Below, one piece after another: positions 23,231-31,951 of a stretch of DNA of 64,000 nt (positions within the stretch are counted from its first letter, which is position 1; each line of letters starts with the position of its first letter). The position numbers were made by a program, and so were the translations under genes. The notes beneath the pieces are model-generated. The model ran no database searches. It was not told the origin of the DNA and worked only from the letters and a program-made list of their open reading frames with translations. Location of the stretch: assembly GCF_048820895.1 (NCBI RefSeq), contig NZ_JBMERQ010000002.1, positions 806,001 to 870,000 on the forward strand. The letters run 5' to 3'. This DNA comes from Cribrihabitans_A neustonicus (GTDB lineage Bacteria; Pseudomonadota; Alphaproteobacteria; Rhodobacterales; Rhodobacteraceae).

Positions 23231-25312
23231 TTAGCTGCCAGACCCCAGCAGCGGCGTGATACGGCGGACAGCCACGCGGCGGTTGGTGCGCTCGGCCTCC
23301 AGCGTCTTCACCGCCAGGTCGCTCTCGCCGTAGCCCTGCACCACCATGTTTTCCGGCGGCACGTCGAAGTACTCGGTCAGCGCCAATGCCACGGTCTCTG
23401 CCCGGCGGTCCGACAGGGCGAGGTTGTAAGTGGCGGCACCCACAGCATCGGTGTGGCCCTCAATCAGGAAAACCTCGCCCGGGTTCTTGTCGATCACTTC
23501 GCGCAGGGCGTTGCCGAGCGCCGCGAGCTCCTCGGCTTCCTGCGGGCGGATCACGGAGGACCCGGTATCGAAGTTCACCGAGTCGACGTTGATCTCCGGC
23601 ACCAGTTTGCGCACCGCGTCAATGTTGCGGATCTGCGCGAGCGAGAAGCTGCGGTCCACGGCGGGCGCCTGCTGCGAAGCCAGAGCCGCAGCCAGCTCCT
23701 GGGCCGAAACCTGATCCGCGTCAATCATCGCACGGCGGTTTTCCTGGATCTGCGGCAGCTCGTTCACCACCACCCGTTCGGCGGCCTGGGTATCGTCGAA
23801 CAGCACCACGCTGCGCCCATCGGGCAGGGTGCGGGTGCGGCGCAGCACGCGGCCGTCGGCGGCGCGGATGGTTTCCACCTCGGTGCCGTCCTCACGGACA
23901 ACGACGGTGCGGGTGGAACCGTCCTTGAACTTGTAGGTGGTCACGTCGGAGCCCGGCCGGCGCAGCAGCACGTCGTCGTCCTTCAGGACCCGGTACTGGC
24001 CGTCCTGCTCCACGATGGCGCGGTCGCCGGTGTTGGCTACCACTTTGCCGCCGTTGTTCAGAAGCGAGCCGATGGCCAGTGCGCCAAGGCCGATCAGCGC
24101 CTGGCGCTGGCGGTCGGAGAGGCCGCTGTCATCGTCTTCCGCTGTATTGGCCTGCGGGGCAGGGGCCTGCGCCCCGGCGCCGGCGCCAGCCTGCGCGGCT
24201 TCCGGTGCGGTTTCGCCCACTTGCGTCTCGAACTCCTCGTCCGAGCTGCGGGCAGTCTCTTCGGTCACGGTTTCCTCGATCACCTCGGCCTCGGCTGCGG
24301 CGTCCTCACTGGCGGCAGCGGCTGCCGCGGCAGCGGCGGTTTCGGCTTCCGCCTCGGCCAGCGCATCGGCCTGAGCCTGGCTGTCCTGCTCCACCAGCTC
24401 GGGGTTGCCGGCCTCGGTCCCGGCTGCCGCGGCAGCTTCGGTTTCCGCTTCGGTACCGGCTTCGGTTTCGGCGCCTGCCTCTACTGCCGTGTCGACCTGA
24501 TCCTGGGTTTGGCCTTGCTGCCCAGCCAGATCCTCGGCAATGGCCTCGGCAGTGGCGCCCTCGCCATCGGTTGAGGCCGCGCTTTCGGCCTGAGCCTCTG
24601 CCGCGGCGCCGCCGCCGGTTTCCTGCTGCGCCTCTGCGGCCGTACCGGAGTCGGCTTGCTCCCCAGCCCCGGCTGCGGCGTCATCCTGCGCCTCGCCACC
24701 GGCTTGGCCTTGCTGCTCAGCCAGGTCCTGCGCAATCGCTTCTGCGGAGGCATCTCCAGAGGCATCCGCAGCGCCGGCTTCGGCGGCGGGCTGCTCCTCC
24801 GCCCCGGCTTCCTGTTCGGCCTGCTGCTGCGCCTCGGCCGCTGCGGCTGCTTCCTGTTCTGCTTGCAGCTGCTTCTTCAGCTCCGCGTCCGCCTCGGCCT
24901 GCGCCTGTGCTTCAGTTTCCGCTTCGGCGGCTGCTTCTGCCTGGACTTCAGCTTCTGCTTCCGCCGCGGCGCCGGCCTCCGCCTCTGCGGTCATGTCCGC
25001 AATGCTGGACAGCACTGTGGCCGATTGCAATTCAGCGGGGAGCTGGCCGTCGAACGCGCCCGCGCCGTAGTCCGTGCAGAACTTGGCAACGGGGCCGGAT
25101 TTCTCCTCGACTTCCTTGCCCTTGTCCAATTTCTTCTGCCGCCGGTCGGCGCGTTTCTTGCAGCGATCGACCAGTTCGCCGATTTCGGCGCCGGACATCT
25201 GGGTGAGGTCAATGCGCTTGCCGCCCTGGCCCTGCGACAGGGCAGGCAGCGGAGCGGCAAGCGAGACCACCACCGCCAGCGCCGTGGTCGATTTGAAAAT
25301 TCCAGGTTTCAT
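23231..25312 (-). CDS. OmpA-family protein with long acidic low-complexity linker
   Basis: The 693-residue product has a Sec signal (about 1-26), a short Cys-containing region (Cys51, Cys79), then a roughly 280-residue Ala/Glu/Gln-rich linker (about 107-392), a hydrophobic patch (404-420), a beta-rich region of charged repeats (about 425-510) and an OmpA peptidoglycan-binding domain (about 572-686) with NFDTGSSVI, IEGHTDAVG and NRRVAV. A 14-residue motif, AEAIA-x-DLA-x-QQGQ, occurs twice in the linker (190-203 and 255-268), showing internal duplication. It should sit in the outer membrane or periplasm and bind the cell wall. AAGGAAGG precedes the start. The linker composition suggests an extended negatively charged spacer. 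Confidence 0.85.
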   Translation of the reverse strand: MKPGIFKSTTALAVVVSLAAPLPALSQGQGGKRIDLTQMSGAEIGELVDRCKKRADRRQKKLDKGKEVEEKSGPVAKFCTDYGAGAFDGQLPAELQSATVLSSIADMTAEAEAGAAAEAEAEVQAEAAAEAETEAQAQAEADAELKKQLQAEQEAAAAAEAQQQAEQEAGAEEQPAAEAGAADASGDASAEAIAQDLAEQQGQAGGEAQDDAAAGAGEQADSGTAAEAQQETGGGAAAEAQAESAASTDGEGATAEAIAEDLAGQQGQTQDQVDTAVEAGAETEAGTEAETEAAAAAGTEAGNPELVEQDSQAQADALAEAEAETAAAAAAAAASEDAAAEAEVIEETVTEETARSSDEEFETQVGETAPEAAQAGAGAGAQAPAPQANTAEDDDSGLSDRQRQALIGLGALAIGSLLNNGGKVVANTGDRAIVEQDGQYRVLKDDDVLLRRPGSDVTTYKFKDGSTRTVVVREDGTEVETIRAADGRVLRRTRTLPDGRSVVLFDDTQAAERVVVNELPQIQENRRAMIDADQVSAQELAAALASQQAPAVDRSFSLAQIRNIDAVRKLVPEINVDSVNFDTGSSVIRPQEAEELAALGNALREVIDKNPGEVFLIEGHTDAVGAATYNLALSDRRAETVALALTEYFDVPPENMVVQGYGESDLAVKTLEAERTNRRVAVRRITPLLGSGS

Positions 25313-25390
25313 AGCGGTTCCTTCCTTTTTCCGGCACATGGCCGCGGGGGGGAAACCCATGAGCCGCAGAAAAGTTGCATTGCGCGTCCC

Positions 25391-25422
25391 GCAAAAGAAA
25401 AGGCCGCCCCCGAAGGAGCGGC
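25391..25422 (-). terminator. Terminator of trpS
   Basis: On the minus strand a GGCCGCTCC/GGGGCGGCC-type stem with a TTCG loop is followed by TTTTCTTTTG. This is a classic intrinsic terminator about 35 bases after the trpS stop codon. Confidence 0.88.
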
Positions 25423-25456
25423 CCGATGGCGGAAATCCGCGCGCCGGCTGCGGAAC

Positions 25457-26485
25457 TCAAACTTCGGCCGGGGGCACCATGCCGACGATGTCGTAGGTCT
25501 GGCGCAGGATCGGCGCTGTGATCGCACGGGCGCGCTCGGCGCCGCGGGTCAGGATGCGGTCGATTTCGTCCTGCTCATCCATCAGCCGGGCCATCTCCGA
25601 GGAGATCGGCGCCAGCTTGGCCACTGCCAGATCAGCGAGCAATGGCTTGAACTCGGAGAACTGCTTGCCGCCGGCCTGGGCCAGCACCTGATCCACGGTC
25701 TGATCGGCCAGTGCGGCGTAGATATTCACAAGGTTGCGCGCCTCGGGGCGGTCTTCCAGCCCTTCGGCCTCGGACGGCAGCGCGTCGGGGTCGGTCTTGG
25801 CCTTGCGGATCTTCTTGGCGATGGCGTCGGCGTCGTCGGTCATGTTGATGCGGCTGGCGTCCGAGGCGTCGGACTTCGACATCTTTTTGGCGCCGTCGCG
25901 CAGGGACATCACACGCGTCGCAGCGCCCTCGATCACCGGTTCGGTCTCCGGGAAGAAGTTAACCCCATAGTCATGGTTGAACTTGATCGCGATGTCGCGG
26001 GTCAGCTCCAGATGCTGCTTCTGGTCCTCGCCGACCGGCACGTGGGTGGCGTGGTAGACCAGAATGTCCGCTGCCATAAGGGCGGGGTAGGCGAACAGGC
26101 CCAGCGAGGCATTCTGCTGGTTCTTGCCCGCCTTGTCTTTCCACTGCGTCATCCGCTGCATCCAGCCCATGCGGGCCACGCAGTTGAAGATCCAGGCCAG
26201 CTGCGCATGCTCGGGCACCTGCGACTGATTGATGAGGATGGATTTCTCCGGGTCCAGACCGGCTGCGATGAAACCAGCGCAAAGCTCGCGCGTGGATTTG
26301 CGCAGGTCTGCGGGATCCTGCCAGACGGTGATTGCGTGCAAGTCTACCATACAATAGATGGTTTCCACATCCTTGGCCTGCCAGTCGACGAACCGCTTGA
26401 GCGCTCCCAGGTAGTTGCCCAAATGCAGGTTGCCGGAGGGCTGGATCCCCGAGAACACGCGCGGGGTGAATGTGGTTTCGCTCAT
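25457..26485 (-). CDS. trpS: Tryptophan-tRNA ligase
   Basis: The 342-residue product is a class I aminoacyl-tRNA synthetase with the HIGH-type motif in SGNLHLGNYLGA (about 15-26) and KMSKSD near the middle. It charges tRNA-Trp. The length matches bacterial TrpRS. Longer in-frame starts reach into the divergent rhomboid-like gene region and are rejected. It is divergent from that gene and followed by a strong terminator. Confidence 0.96.
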   Translation of the reverse strand: MSETTFTPRVFSGIQPSGNLHLGNYLGALKRFVDWQAKDVETIYCMVDLHAITVWQDPADLRKSTRELCAGFIAAGLDPEKSILINQSQVPEHAQLAWIFNCVARMGWMQRMTQWKDKAGKNQQNASLGLFAYPALMAADILVYHATHVPVGEDQKQHLELTRDIAIKFNHDYGVNFFPETEPVIEGAATRVMSLRDGAKKMSKSDASDASRINMTDDADAIAKKIRKAKTDPDALPSEAEGLEDRPEARNLVNIYAALADQTVDQVLAQAGGKQFSEFKPLLADLAVAKLAPISSEMARLMDEQDEIDRILTRGAERARAITAPILRQTYDIVGMVPPAEV

Positions 26486-26590
26486 GTGGGCGTAACTCCC
26501 GTCTGGAAATAGCAACCCCGGTGGCTTACCCATGAGGCCGTGATCCGTCAACCGGCGCGGCCGCCCCCGCGAGACTTTAGGAGGCAGAAG

Positions 26591-27325
26591 ATGAGCAGCC
26601 CGCAGAACACCCCCCCGCGGGGGCCCGCAGACCCGCCCCAGGGCCATGCGCCGGGCGGCGCCCCGGTCAACCCGCTGCCCGCCGCGGTGGTGGCGCTGGT
26701 GCTGGTGATCATCGGCGTGGAGGCTGCCTTTTCGCTCGGCGCGCGCGGCATCCTTGGCGGGCCGGAGGCGTTGGGCTGGCGGCTATCGGCGCTGCAATCC
26801 TATGCGTTTTCCAGCGAGGTGTTCTGGTGGATGCAGGAAAGCGGGCGCTGGCCTGCCGAGCATCTGATCCGTTTTCTCTCCTACATCTTCGTGCATGGCG
26901 GCTTCACCCATGCGCTTTTCGTCTGCGTCTTCGTGCTGGCGATGGGCAAGATGGTGGGTGAGGTGATGGGGGATCTGGCGATGGTGCTGATCTTCCTCTT
27001 GTCCGGCGCGGGCGGCGCGCTCGGATATGCGCTGGTGGTTGGCGGAGGGTATCCGCTGGCGGGCGGCTTCCCGGCGGTCTACGGGCTGATCGGGGCCTTC
27101 ACCTACCTGCTCTGGCGCTCGCTGGCGACGGTGGGCGCGCAGCAAAGCCGGGCATTCACGCTGATTGCCTTCCTTATGGGGGCGCAGCTGTTGTTCGGGC
27201 TGCTGTTTGGCGGGCACAATGACTGGGTGGCGGATTTAACGGGATTTGCCACCGGGTTTGGCCTGTCCTTCTTCCTCGCGCCCGGCGGCTGGGCCCGCAT
27301 CCGCAGCAAGATCCGCCACGATTGA
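26591..27325 (+). CDS. Rhomboid-like membrane protein lacking catalytic Ser and His
   Basis: The 244-residue product has a Pro/Gly-rich cytosolic N terminus (1-27) and about six membrane segments with the rhomboid architecture, including FVHGGFTHALFVCVFVLAMG and GGFPAVYGLIGAFTYLLW. In active rhomboids the latter reads G-x-S-G; here the serine position is Phe (GFPAVYG), and the helix that should carry the His reads ADLTGFATGFG with Asp in its place. Thus both catalytic residues appear to be missing and the protein is probably a pseudoprotease, comparable to iRhoms or derlins. GGAGG precedes the start. Its partner and role are unknown. Confidence 0.75.
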   Translation: MSSPQNTPPRGPADPPQGHAPGGAPVNPLPAAVVALVLVIIGVEAAFSLGARGILGGPEALGWRLSALQSYAFSSEVFWWMQESGRWPAEHLIRFLSYIFVHGGFTHALFVCVFVLAMGKMVGEVMGDLAMVLIFLLSGAGGALGYALVVGGGYPLAGGFPAVYGLIGAFTYLLWRSLATVGAQQSRAFTLIAFLMGAQLLFGLLFGGHNDWVADLTGFATGFGLSFFLAPGGWARIRSKIRHD

Positions 27326-27390
27326 GCGTTTCGGGCGCGCTCCCGCCCGCTGTCAAAGCCCCTGCCGGGGCGTTTCCAGCCGTTGGGCCG

Positions 27391-27414
27391 GGCAGCGCGC
27401 TTGGGCGCGCTGCC
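27391..27414 (+). terminator. Hairpin after the rhomboid-like gene
   Basis: A perfect 10-bp GC stem (27391-27400 with 27405-27414) with a TTGG loop lies 65 bases past the stop codon. No U tract follows. It is in a 247-base gap between convergent genes that otherwise holds no coding sequence I can support. Confidence 0.45.
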
Positions 27415-27572
27415 GAAGGGGGCTGCTGAGAAGCGCTTCAGGGGCAGGTCTGCCCCCTAAGGCGCCTTGCCCAGCGTGATACCGGCCATCCCCGCCTCAA
27501 GGGTAAACCGCGCGTCCCGCGCGGCCGCCTTGCGGCCCTTGACCCGGCGATAGCCGGGCAGGGCGGCCGATG

Positions 27573-29123
27573 TCAGGCCTGCCTGCGGCGGCTGAGGGCG
27601 CTTCGGAATTCGGAAAGGCGGAAGGCGCCGAGCGCCTGCCCGGTGCCGAAATAGACCACGCCGCCGAGTGCAACCAGCCCGAGCAGGGCGAGGTAGCGCC
27701 AGTAGGCGAGGTAGAAGGTCCACTCCGCCACCTCGGTCGCCGCATAGAGTGCGGCGCCCATCACCGCCGAGGCCGCCAGTATGCGCCAGGCACGGCTTCT
27801 GAAACGGCTGTCGAACTGCGCGGCTTCACCCATGCCGCGGGAGCCAAGCCAGAGCAGCAGGACCATCGTCCAGCCCGCCGCCGAGGCCGCGATCGCAGGC
27901 GCGATCCATCCCAGTGCGGGCTTCAGCCCGAAGGCGAGCCCGGCGTTGACGACCATAGCAGCCAGAGCAAAGCGGAAGGGGGTGCGGGTGTCTTCGCGCG
28001 CGAAGTAGAGCGGCTGCAGCACTTTCTGCAGCATGAAGGCGGGCAGGCCCGCGCCGTAGACCGCCACCGCCAGAGCAATCGCGGCCACGTCCTCGGGCCC
28101 GGTGGCGCCGCGTTCGTAGAGCACCGAGACCAGCGGCACCGGAACCGCGATGAAGGCCACCGCCGAGGGCACCGCCAGCAGCAGCGAGAACTCGCCTGCG
28201 CGCGACAGCGCATCGCGCGCGCCGGTATCGTCCTCCGCCCGCAGGCGGCGCGACAGCGCAGGCAGCAGCACGATGCCGATGGCGATGCCCACCACGCCCA
28301 GCGGCAGCTGGTAGAGCCGGTCGGCGATGAACAGCCAGCTTGCAGCCTTCTCGATGTCCGAGGCCACGTATTGCCCGACCACCAGGTTGATCTGCGTGAC
28401 CCCCATCGCCAGCGCCGCGGGCAGCGCCACGCGTACGAGCTGCCGCATTTCATCATTCCAGCGCGGCAGGCCCGGGCGCAGGGTGACGCCTGCGCGCGCT
28501 GCCGCCACCCAGACCAGCGCCAGCTGCGCCACCCCTGCAAGGGGCACGGTCCAGACCAGCCAGGTGATCACCTCGCCGCCCACAAGCGCACCGATGGTCA
28601 TCGCCGCACAGGTAAGGATGTTGAGCAGCACCGGAGCCGCCGCCGCGGCAGCAAAGCGCCCGGTCGCGTTCAGCACGCCGGAAAACAGCGCCGCCAGCGA
28701 CATGAACAGGATGTAGGGGAAAACAATATGGCCATAGCCCACCGCCATGTCGAAACGTGCATCCCCGACGAAGCCGCCCGCGGTGAGCCAGACCAGCCCG
28801 GGCATGAACACCATCCCCAGCCCCACCAGCGTCAGCACCGCCGCCGCCAGCAGGTTGAAGGCGCTCTGGGCAAAGGCGCGCGGGTCCTCGCCAGCCTCGT
28901 ATTTCTTGGCAAAGGCCGGCACGAAGGCCGCGTTGAAGGCGCCCTCGGCAAAGAAACGGCGGAACAGGTTGGGCAGGCGGAATGCGGCAATGAAGGCGTC
29001 AAGCACCGGGCCGGGGCCGATGAAGGCGGCAATCAGGATTTCGCGTGCAAACCCGAGGAGCCGGCTGGCCAGCGTCCAGAACCCGACGGTCAGAAACCCC
29101 GTCAGCAATCTGATTGGTTTCAT
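27573..29123 (-). CDS. murJ: Lipid II flippase MurJ
   Basis: The 516-residue polytopic membrane protein of the MOP superfamily has the family N-terminal segment TLASRLLGFAREILIA, the FRRFFAEGAFNAAFVPAF motif and about 14 membrane helices. It moves lipid II to the periplasmic face for peptidoglycan synthesis. The ATG overlaps the glnD stop (ATGA), so the two genes are translationally coupled, a common arrangement in this group. Confidence 0.95.
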   Translation of the reverse strand: MKPIRLLTGFLTVGFWTLASRLLGFAREILIAAFIGPGPVLDAFIAAFRLPNLFRRFFAEGAFNAAFVPAFAKKYEAGEDPRAFAQSAFNLLAAAVLTLVGLGMVFMPGLVWLTAGGFVGDARFDMAVGYGHIVFPYILFMSLAALFSGVLNATGRFAAAAAAPVLLNILTCAAMTIGALVGGEVITWLVWTVPLAGVAQLALVWVAAARAGVTLRPGLPRWNDEMRQLVRVALPAALAMGVTQINLVVGQYVASDIEKAASWLFIADRLYQLPLGVVGIAIGIVLLPALSRRLRAEDDTGARDALSRAGEFSLLLAVPSAVAFIAVPVPLVSVLYERGATGPEDVAAIALAVAVYGAGLPAFMLQKVLQPLYFAREDTRTPFRFALAAMVVNAGLAFGLKPALGWIAPAIAASAAGWTMVLLLWLGSRGMGEAAQFDSRFRSRAWRILAASAVMGAALYAATEVAEWTFYLAYWRYLALLGLVALGGVVYFGTGQALGAFRLSEFRSALSRRRQA

Positions 29124-31951
29124 GTGCCGGCCCGTCTCGCCCCTTCGGCGATGGCCTCGCGCAGCTTCTTTTCGAGCGACCTCTGCTTGGAGAGCGAATG
29201 GTATTTCAAACCGAACATATCCTTGACATAGAAGGCATCCACCACCTGCTCGCCATAGGTGGCAATCACCGCGTTGGCAATATAGACGTTGGACGACGCC
29301 AAGGTGCGCGCAAGGTCATACAGCAGGCCGGGGCGGTCGCGGGTATCGACTTCGATGATGGTGTAAATCTCCGAACCTTCGTTGTCGAAGGTGATATGGG
29401 TCGGCACGTTGAAGGCGCGCTCGCGCTTCTTGATCTTGTCCCGCGATTGCAGCGCGTCGCGGGTGATCAGCTCGCCGCGCAGGATCTTGTGGATCACCTC
29501 AGTCAGCCGCGGCAAGCGGGCGGGGTCGAAGGGGTGGCCCTCGCTGTCCTGAATCCAGAACGCGTCGGTGACATAACCGTCCTTGGTGGTGTAGGAGCGC
29601 GCATCCACCACGTTGGCCCCCGCCAGCGCCAGCGCGCCGACGATCCGGGCGAAGATGCCGGGGTGGTCGACCATCACGAAACAGGCGCGGGTGGCGTCGC
29701 GGTCTTCGTCCGGGGTCAGGCGGATCAGCACCTCGCCGGGGTCACCCTTGGCGGTGAGATCGCGCAGCATCTCGGCGAAATCCACATGCGCGGTGACATG
29801 CAGCCCGTGCCAGTAGGGCGGATAGTGGCGGGCGGTTTCGCGCTTGAGCTCGGGCTTTGGCCACTCCGGCAGCGCCTTGCGCAGCGCCTTTTTGGCGGCG
29901 GCGCCGCGGTGCTCACGGTTGAGTGCTTCCATACCGCCTTCCAGCGCGGCGCGGGTCTGGTTGTAGAGCGCGCGCAGCAAGGCGGCTTTCCAGTTGTTCC
30001 AAGTGTCCGGGCCGACGCCGCGAATGTCGCAGACGGTGAGCAGCAGGAGCAGGTCGAGCCGCTTGACGGTCTGCACCGCCTTGGCAAAATCGCGCACCGT
30101 GCGCGGGTCGGCGATGTCGCGTTTCTGGGCCATGTCGGACATCAGCAGGTGATAGCGCACCAGCCATTCCACGGTTTCGCATTCCGAGGGTTTCAGCCCC
30201 AGCCTGGGTGCCACCTTGCGGGCGATCTGGGCGCCCAGGATCGAATGGTCCTGGGCCCGGCCCTTGCCGATGTCGTGCAGCAGCATCGCCACCATCAGCA
30301 CCTTGCGGTTCAGCCCCTTGCGCAGCACTTCCGAGGACAGCGGCAGCTCATCTTCCAGCTCGCCGCGTTCAAGTTCGGCAAAATTGGCGATCACCTGAAT
30401 GGTGTGTTCGTCCACCGTGTAAGAGTGGTACATGTTGAACTGCATCATCGCCACGATCGGCTCGAACTCGGGCAGGAAGGCCGACAGCACGCCGAGCTCG
30501 TTCATGCGCCGGAGCGCGCGTTCGGGGTTGCCGTGCTTCAGCAGCAGGTCGAGGAAGATGCGCCGGGCTTCCTTGTCGCTGCGCATGTTGTCATCGATCA
30601 GGTGCAGATTGGCGGTAACCAGCCGCATCGCGTCCGGGTGGATCAGCATGCCGGTGCGCAGCGCCTCCTCGAACAGGCGCAGGAGGTTCACCTTGTCCTT
30701 CAGGAAAGCGTCCGGGTCGATCACGTCCAGCCGGTTATGCACCACCCGGTAGCCAGGCTTGATGCGCGGGCGGCGGCGGAAGATGCGCTCCAGGAGCGGC
30801 GCGCCCTTCTGCTGGCTTGCCTCCAGCTTGGTCAGGAAGATGCGGGTGAGGTCGCCGACACGGGTGGCGTGGCGGAAATACTCCTGCATGAAGACCTCGA
30901 CGCCGCGGCGCCCGGCCTTGTCCTCGTAGCCCATCCGGCTTGCGACCTCGACCTGCATGTCAAAGGTCAGCTGCTCGGTGGCGCGTCCGGTGACCAGGTG
31001 CAGATGCGCGCGCACTGCCCAGAGGAAGCGCTCGGCCTTGGCAAACAGTTCCAGCTCCTCAGGCCGGAACAGGCCAAGCGGCACCAGTTCGCGCACGCTC
31101 TTGACCTGGTGCAGATACTTGGCGATCCAGAACAGCGATTGCAGGTCGCGCAACCCGCCTTTGCCCTCCTTCACATTCGGCTCCACCACGTAGCGCTGGC
31201 CCTGCTTGAGGTGCCGGGCATCGCGTTCTGCCAGCTTGGCTTCAATGAAGGCCTGGGCGTCCTGCGAGAACAGCTCCGCCTTCAGCCGCTTGGAGAGCTC
31301 CCGCGCGAGCGGCGCATGGCCCGCGAGAAAGCGCTGCTCCAGCATCGCGGTACGGATGGTGTAATCCTCGCCGCCTAGCCGGATGCAGTCCTTGATGGTG
31401 CGGCTGGAGTGGCCGACCTTCAGCCGCAGGTCCCAGAGGATGTAGAGCATCGATTCGATCACGCTCTCGGCCCAGGCGGTGATCTTGTAGGGGGTGAGGA
31501 ACAGCAGGTCGACGTCCGAGGCGGGCGCCATCTCGCCGCGGCCGTAGCCGCCGACCGCGATCACCGCGATGCGCTCGCCCCGCGTCGGGTTGGCAAGCGG
31601 GTGCAGCAGCTCCGAGGCCACGTACAGAGCGGTGGTGACCAGCCCGTCGGTGAGGAAGGTGTAAGAGCGGGTGAGCTCGCGCGACGCGAAGGGCTGGGCG
31701 GCAAAGGCTTCGGCGATCGCTGCACGGCCTGCCTTATTGGCGCCGCGCAGCAGTTTCACCGTCTCCGCCCGCAGGGTGGCGGCATCGGACCCTTCGGCCA
31801 GGGCCCGGATCTCCGCGCGCACCGCGGCGGCATCGAAGATCGCCGCGGCGTCACAGATCAGCGGTCCCAAGGGAACTGGGACGCGGGTGGCCGCCGACGC
31901 GGCGGCCGGATCAGAAGCCGGCGCCTGCGAAGCTGCTTGGGGCTGGGTCAA
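29120..31951 (-). CDS. glnD: PII uridylyltransferase / uridylyl-removing enzyme GlnD
   Basis: GlnD senses glutamine and uridylylates or deuridylylates PII proteins. From the chosen start it is 943 residues: a nucleotidyltransferase domain (GGYGRGEMAPASDVDLLFL with the paired Asp), a helical region, an HD domain (LLHDIGKGRAQDHS) and two C-terminal ACT domains. The start is uncertain: no ATG fits, so a TTG overlapping the end of the upstream lipoprotein gene by 41 bases is used; it lacks a good ribosome site, and other TTG/GTG codons within about 50 residues are possible. Coupled to murJ downstream. Confidence 0.93.
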   Translation of the reverse strand: MTQPQAASQAPASDPAAASAATRVPVPLGPLICDAAAIFDAAAVRAEIRALAEGSDAATLRAETVKLLRGANKAGRAAIAEAFAAQPFASRELTRSYTFLTDGLVTTALYVASELLHPLANPTRGERIAVIAVGGYGRGEMAPASDVDLLFLTPYKITAWAESVIESMLYILWDLRLKVGHSSRTIKDCIRLGGEDYTIRTAMLEQRFLAGHAPLARELSKRLKAELFSQDAQAFIEAKLAERDARHLKQGQRYVVEPNVKEGKGGLRDLQSLFWIAKYLHQVKSVRELVPLGLFRPEELELFAKAERFLWAVRAHLHLVTGRATEQLTFDMQVEVASRMGYEDKAGRRGVEVFMQEYFRHATRVGDLTRIFLTKLEASQQKGAPLLERIFRRRPRIKPGYRVVHNRLDVIDPDAFLKDKVNLLRLFEEALRTGMLIHPDAMRLVTANLHLIDDNMRSDKEARRIFLDLLLKHGNPERALRRMNELGVLSAFLPEFEPIVAMMQFNMYHSYTVDEHTIQVIANFAELERGELEDELPLSSEVLRKGLNRKVLMVAMLLHDIGKGRAQDHSILGAQIARKVAPRLGLKPSECETVEWLVRYHLLMSDMAQKRDIADPRTVRDFAKAVQTVKRLDLLLLLTVCDIRGVGPDTWNNWKAALLRALYNQTRAALEGGMEALNREHRGAAAKKALRKALPEWPKPELKRETARHYPPYWHGLHVTAHVDFAEMLRDLTAKGDPGEVLIRLTPDEDRDATRACFVMVDHPGIFARIVGALALAGANVVDARSYTTKDGYVTDAFWIQDSEGHPFDPARLPRLTEVIHKILRGELITRDALQSRDKIKKRERAFNVPTHITFDNEGSEIYTIIEVDTRDRPGLLYDLARTLASSNVYIANAVIATYGEQVVDAFYVKDMFGLKYHSLSKQRSLEKKLREAIAEGARRAGT

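Noticed and set aside
27570..29231. Rightward frame of 553 codons opposite murJ
   Set aside because: Low-complexity Arg/Gln/His translation; the opposite strand encodes murJ with all its motifs.
29114..31378. Rightward frame of 754 codons opposite glnD
   Set aside because: Shadow of the glnD coding strand caused by high third-position GC. No ribosome site or recognisable motif.
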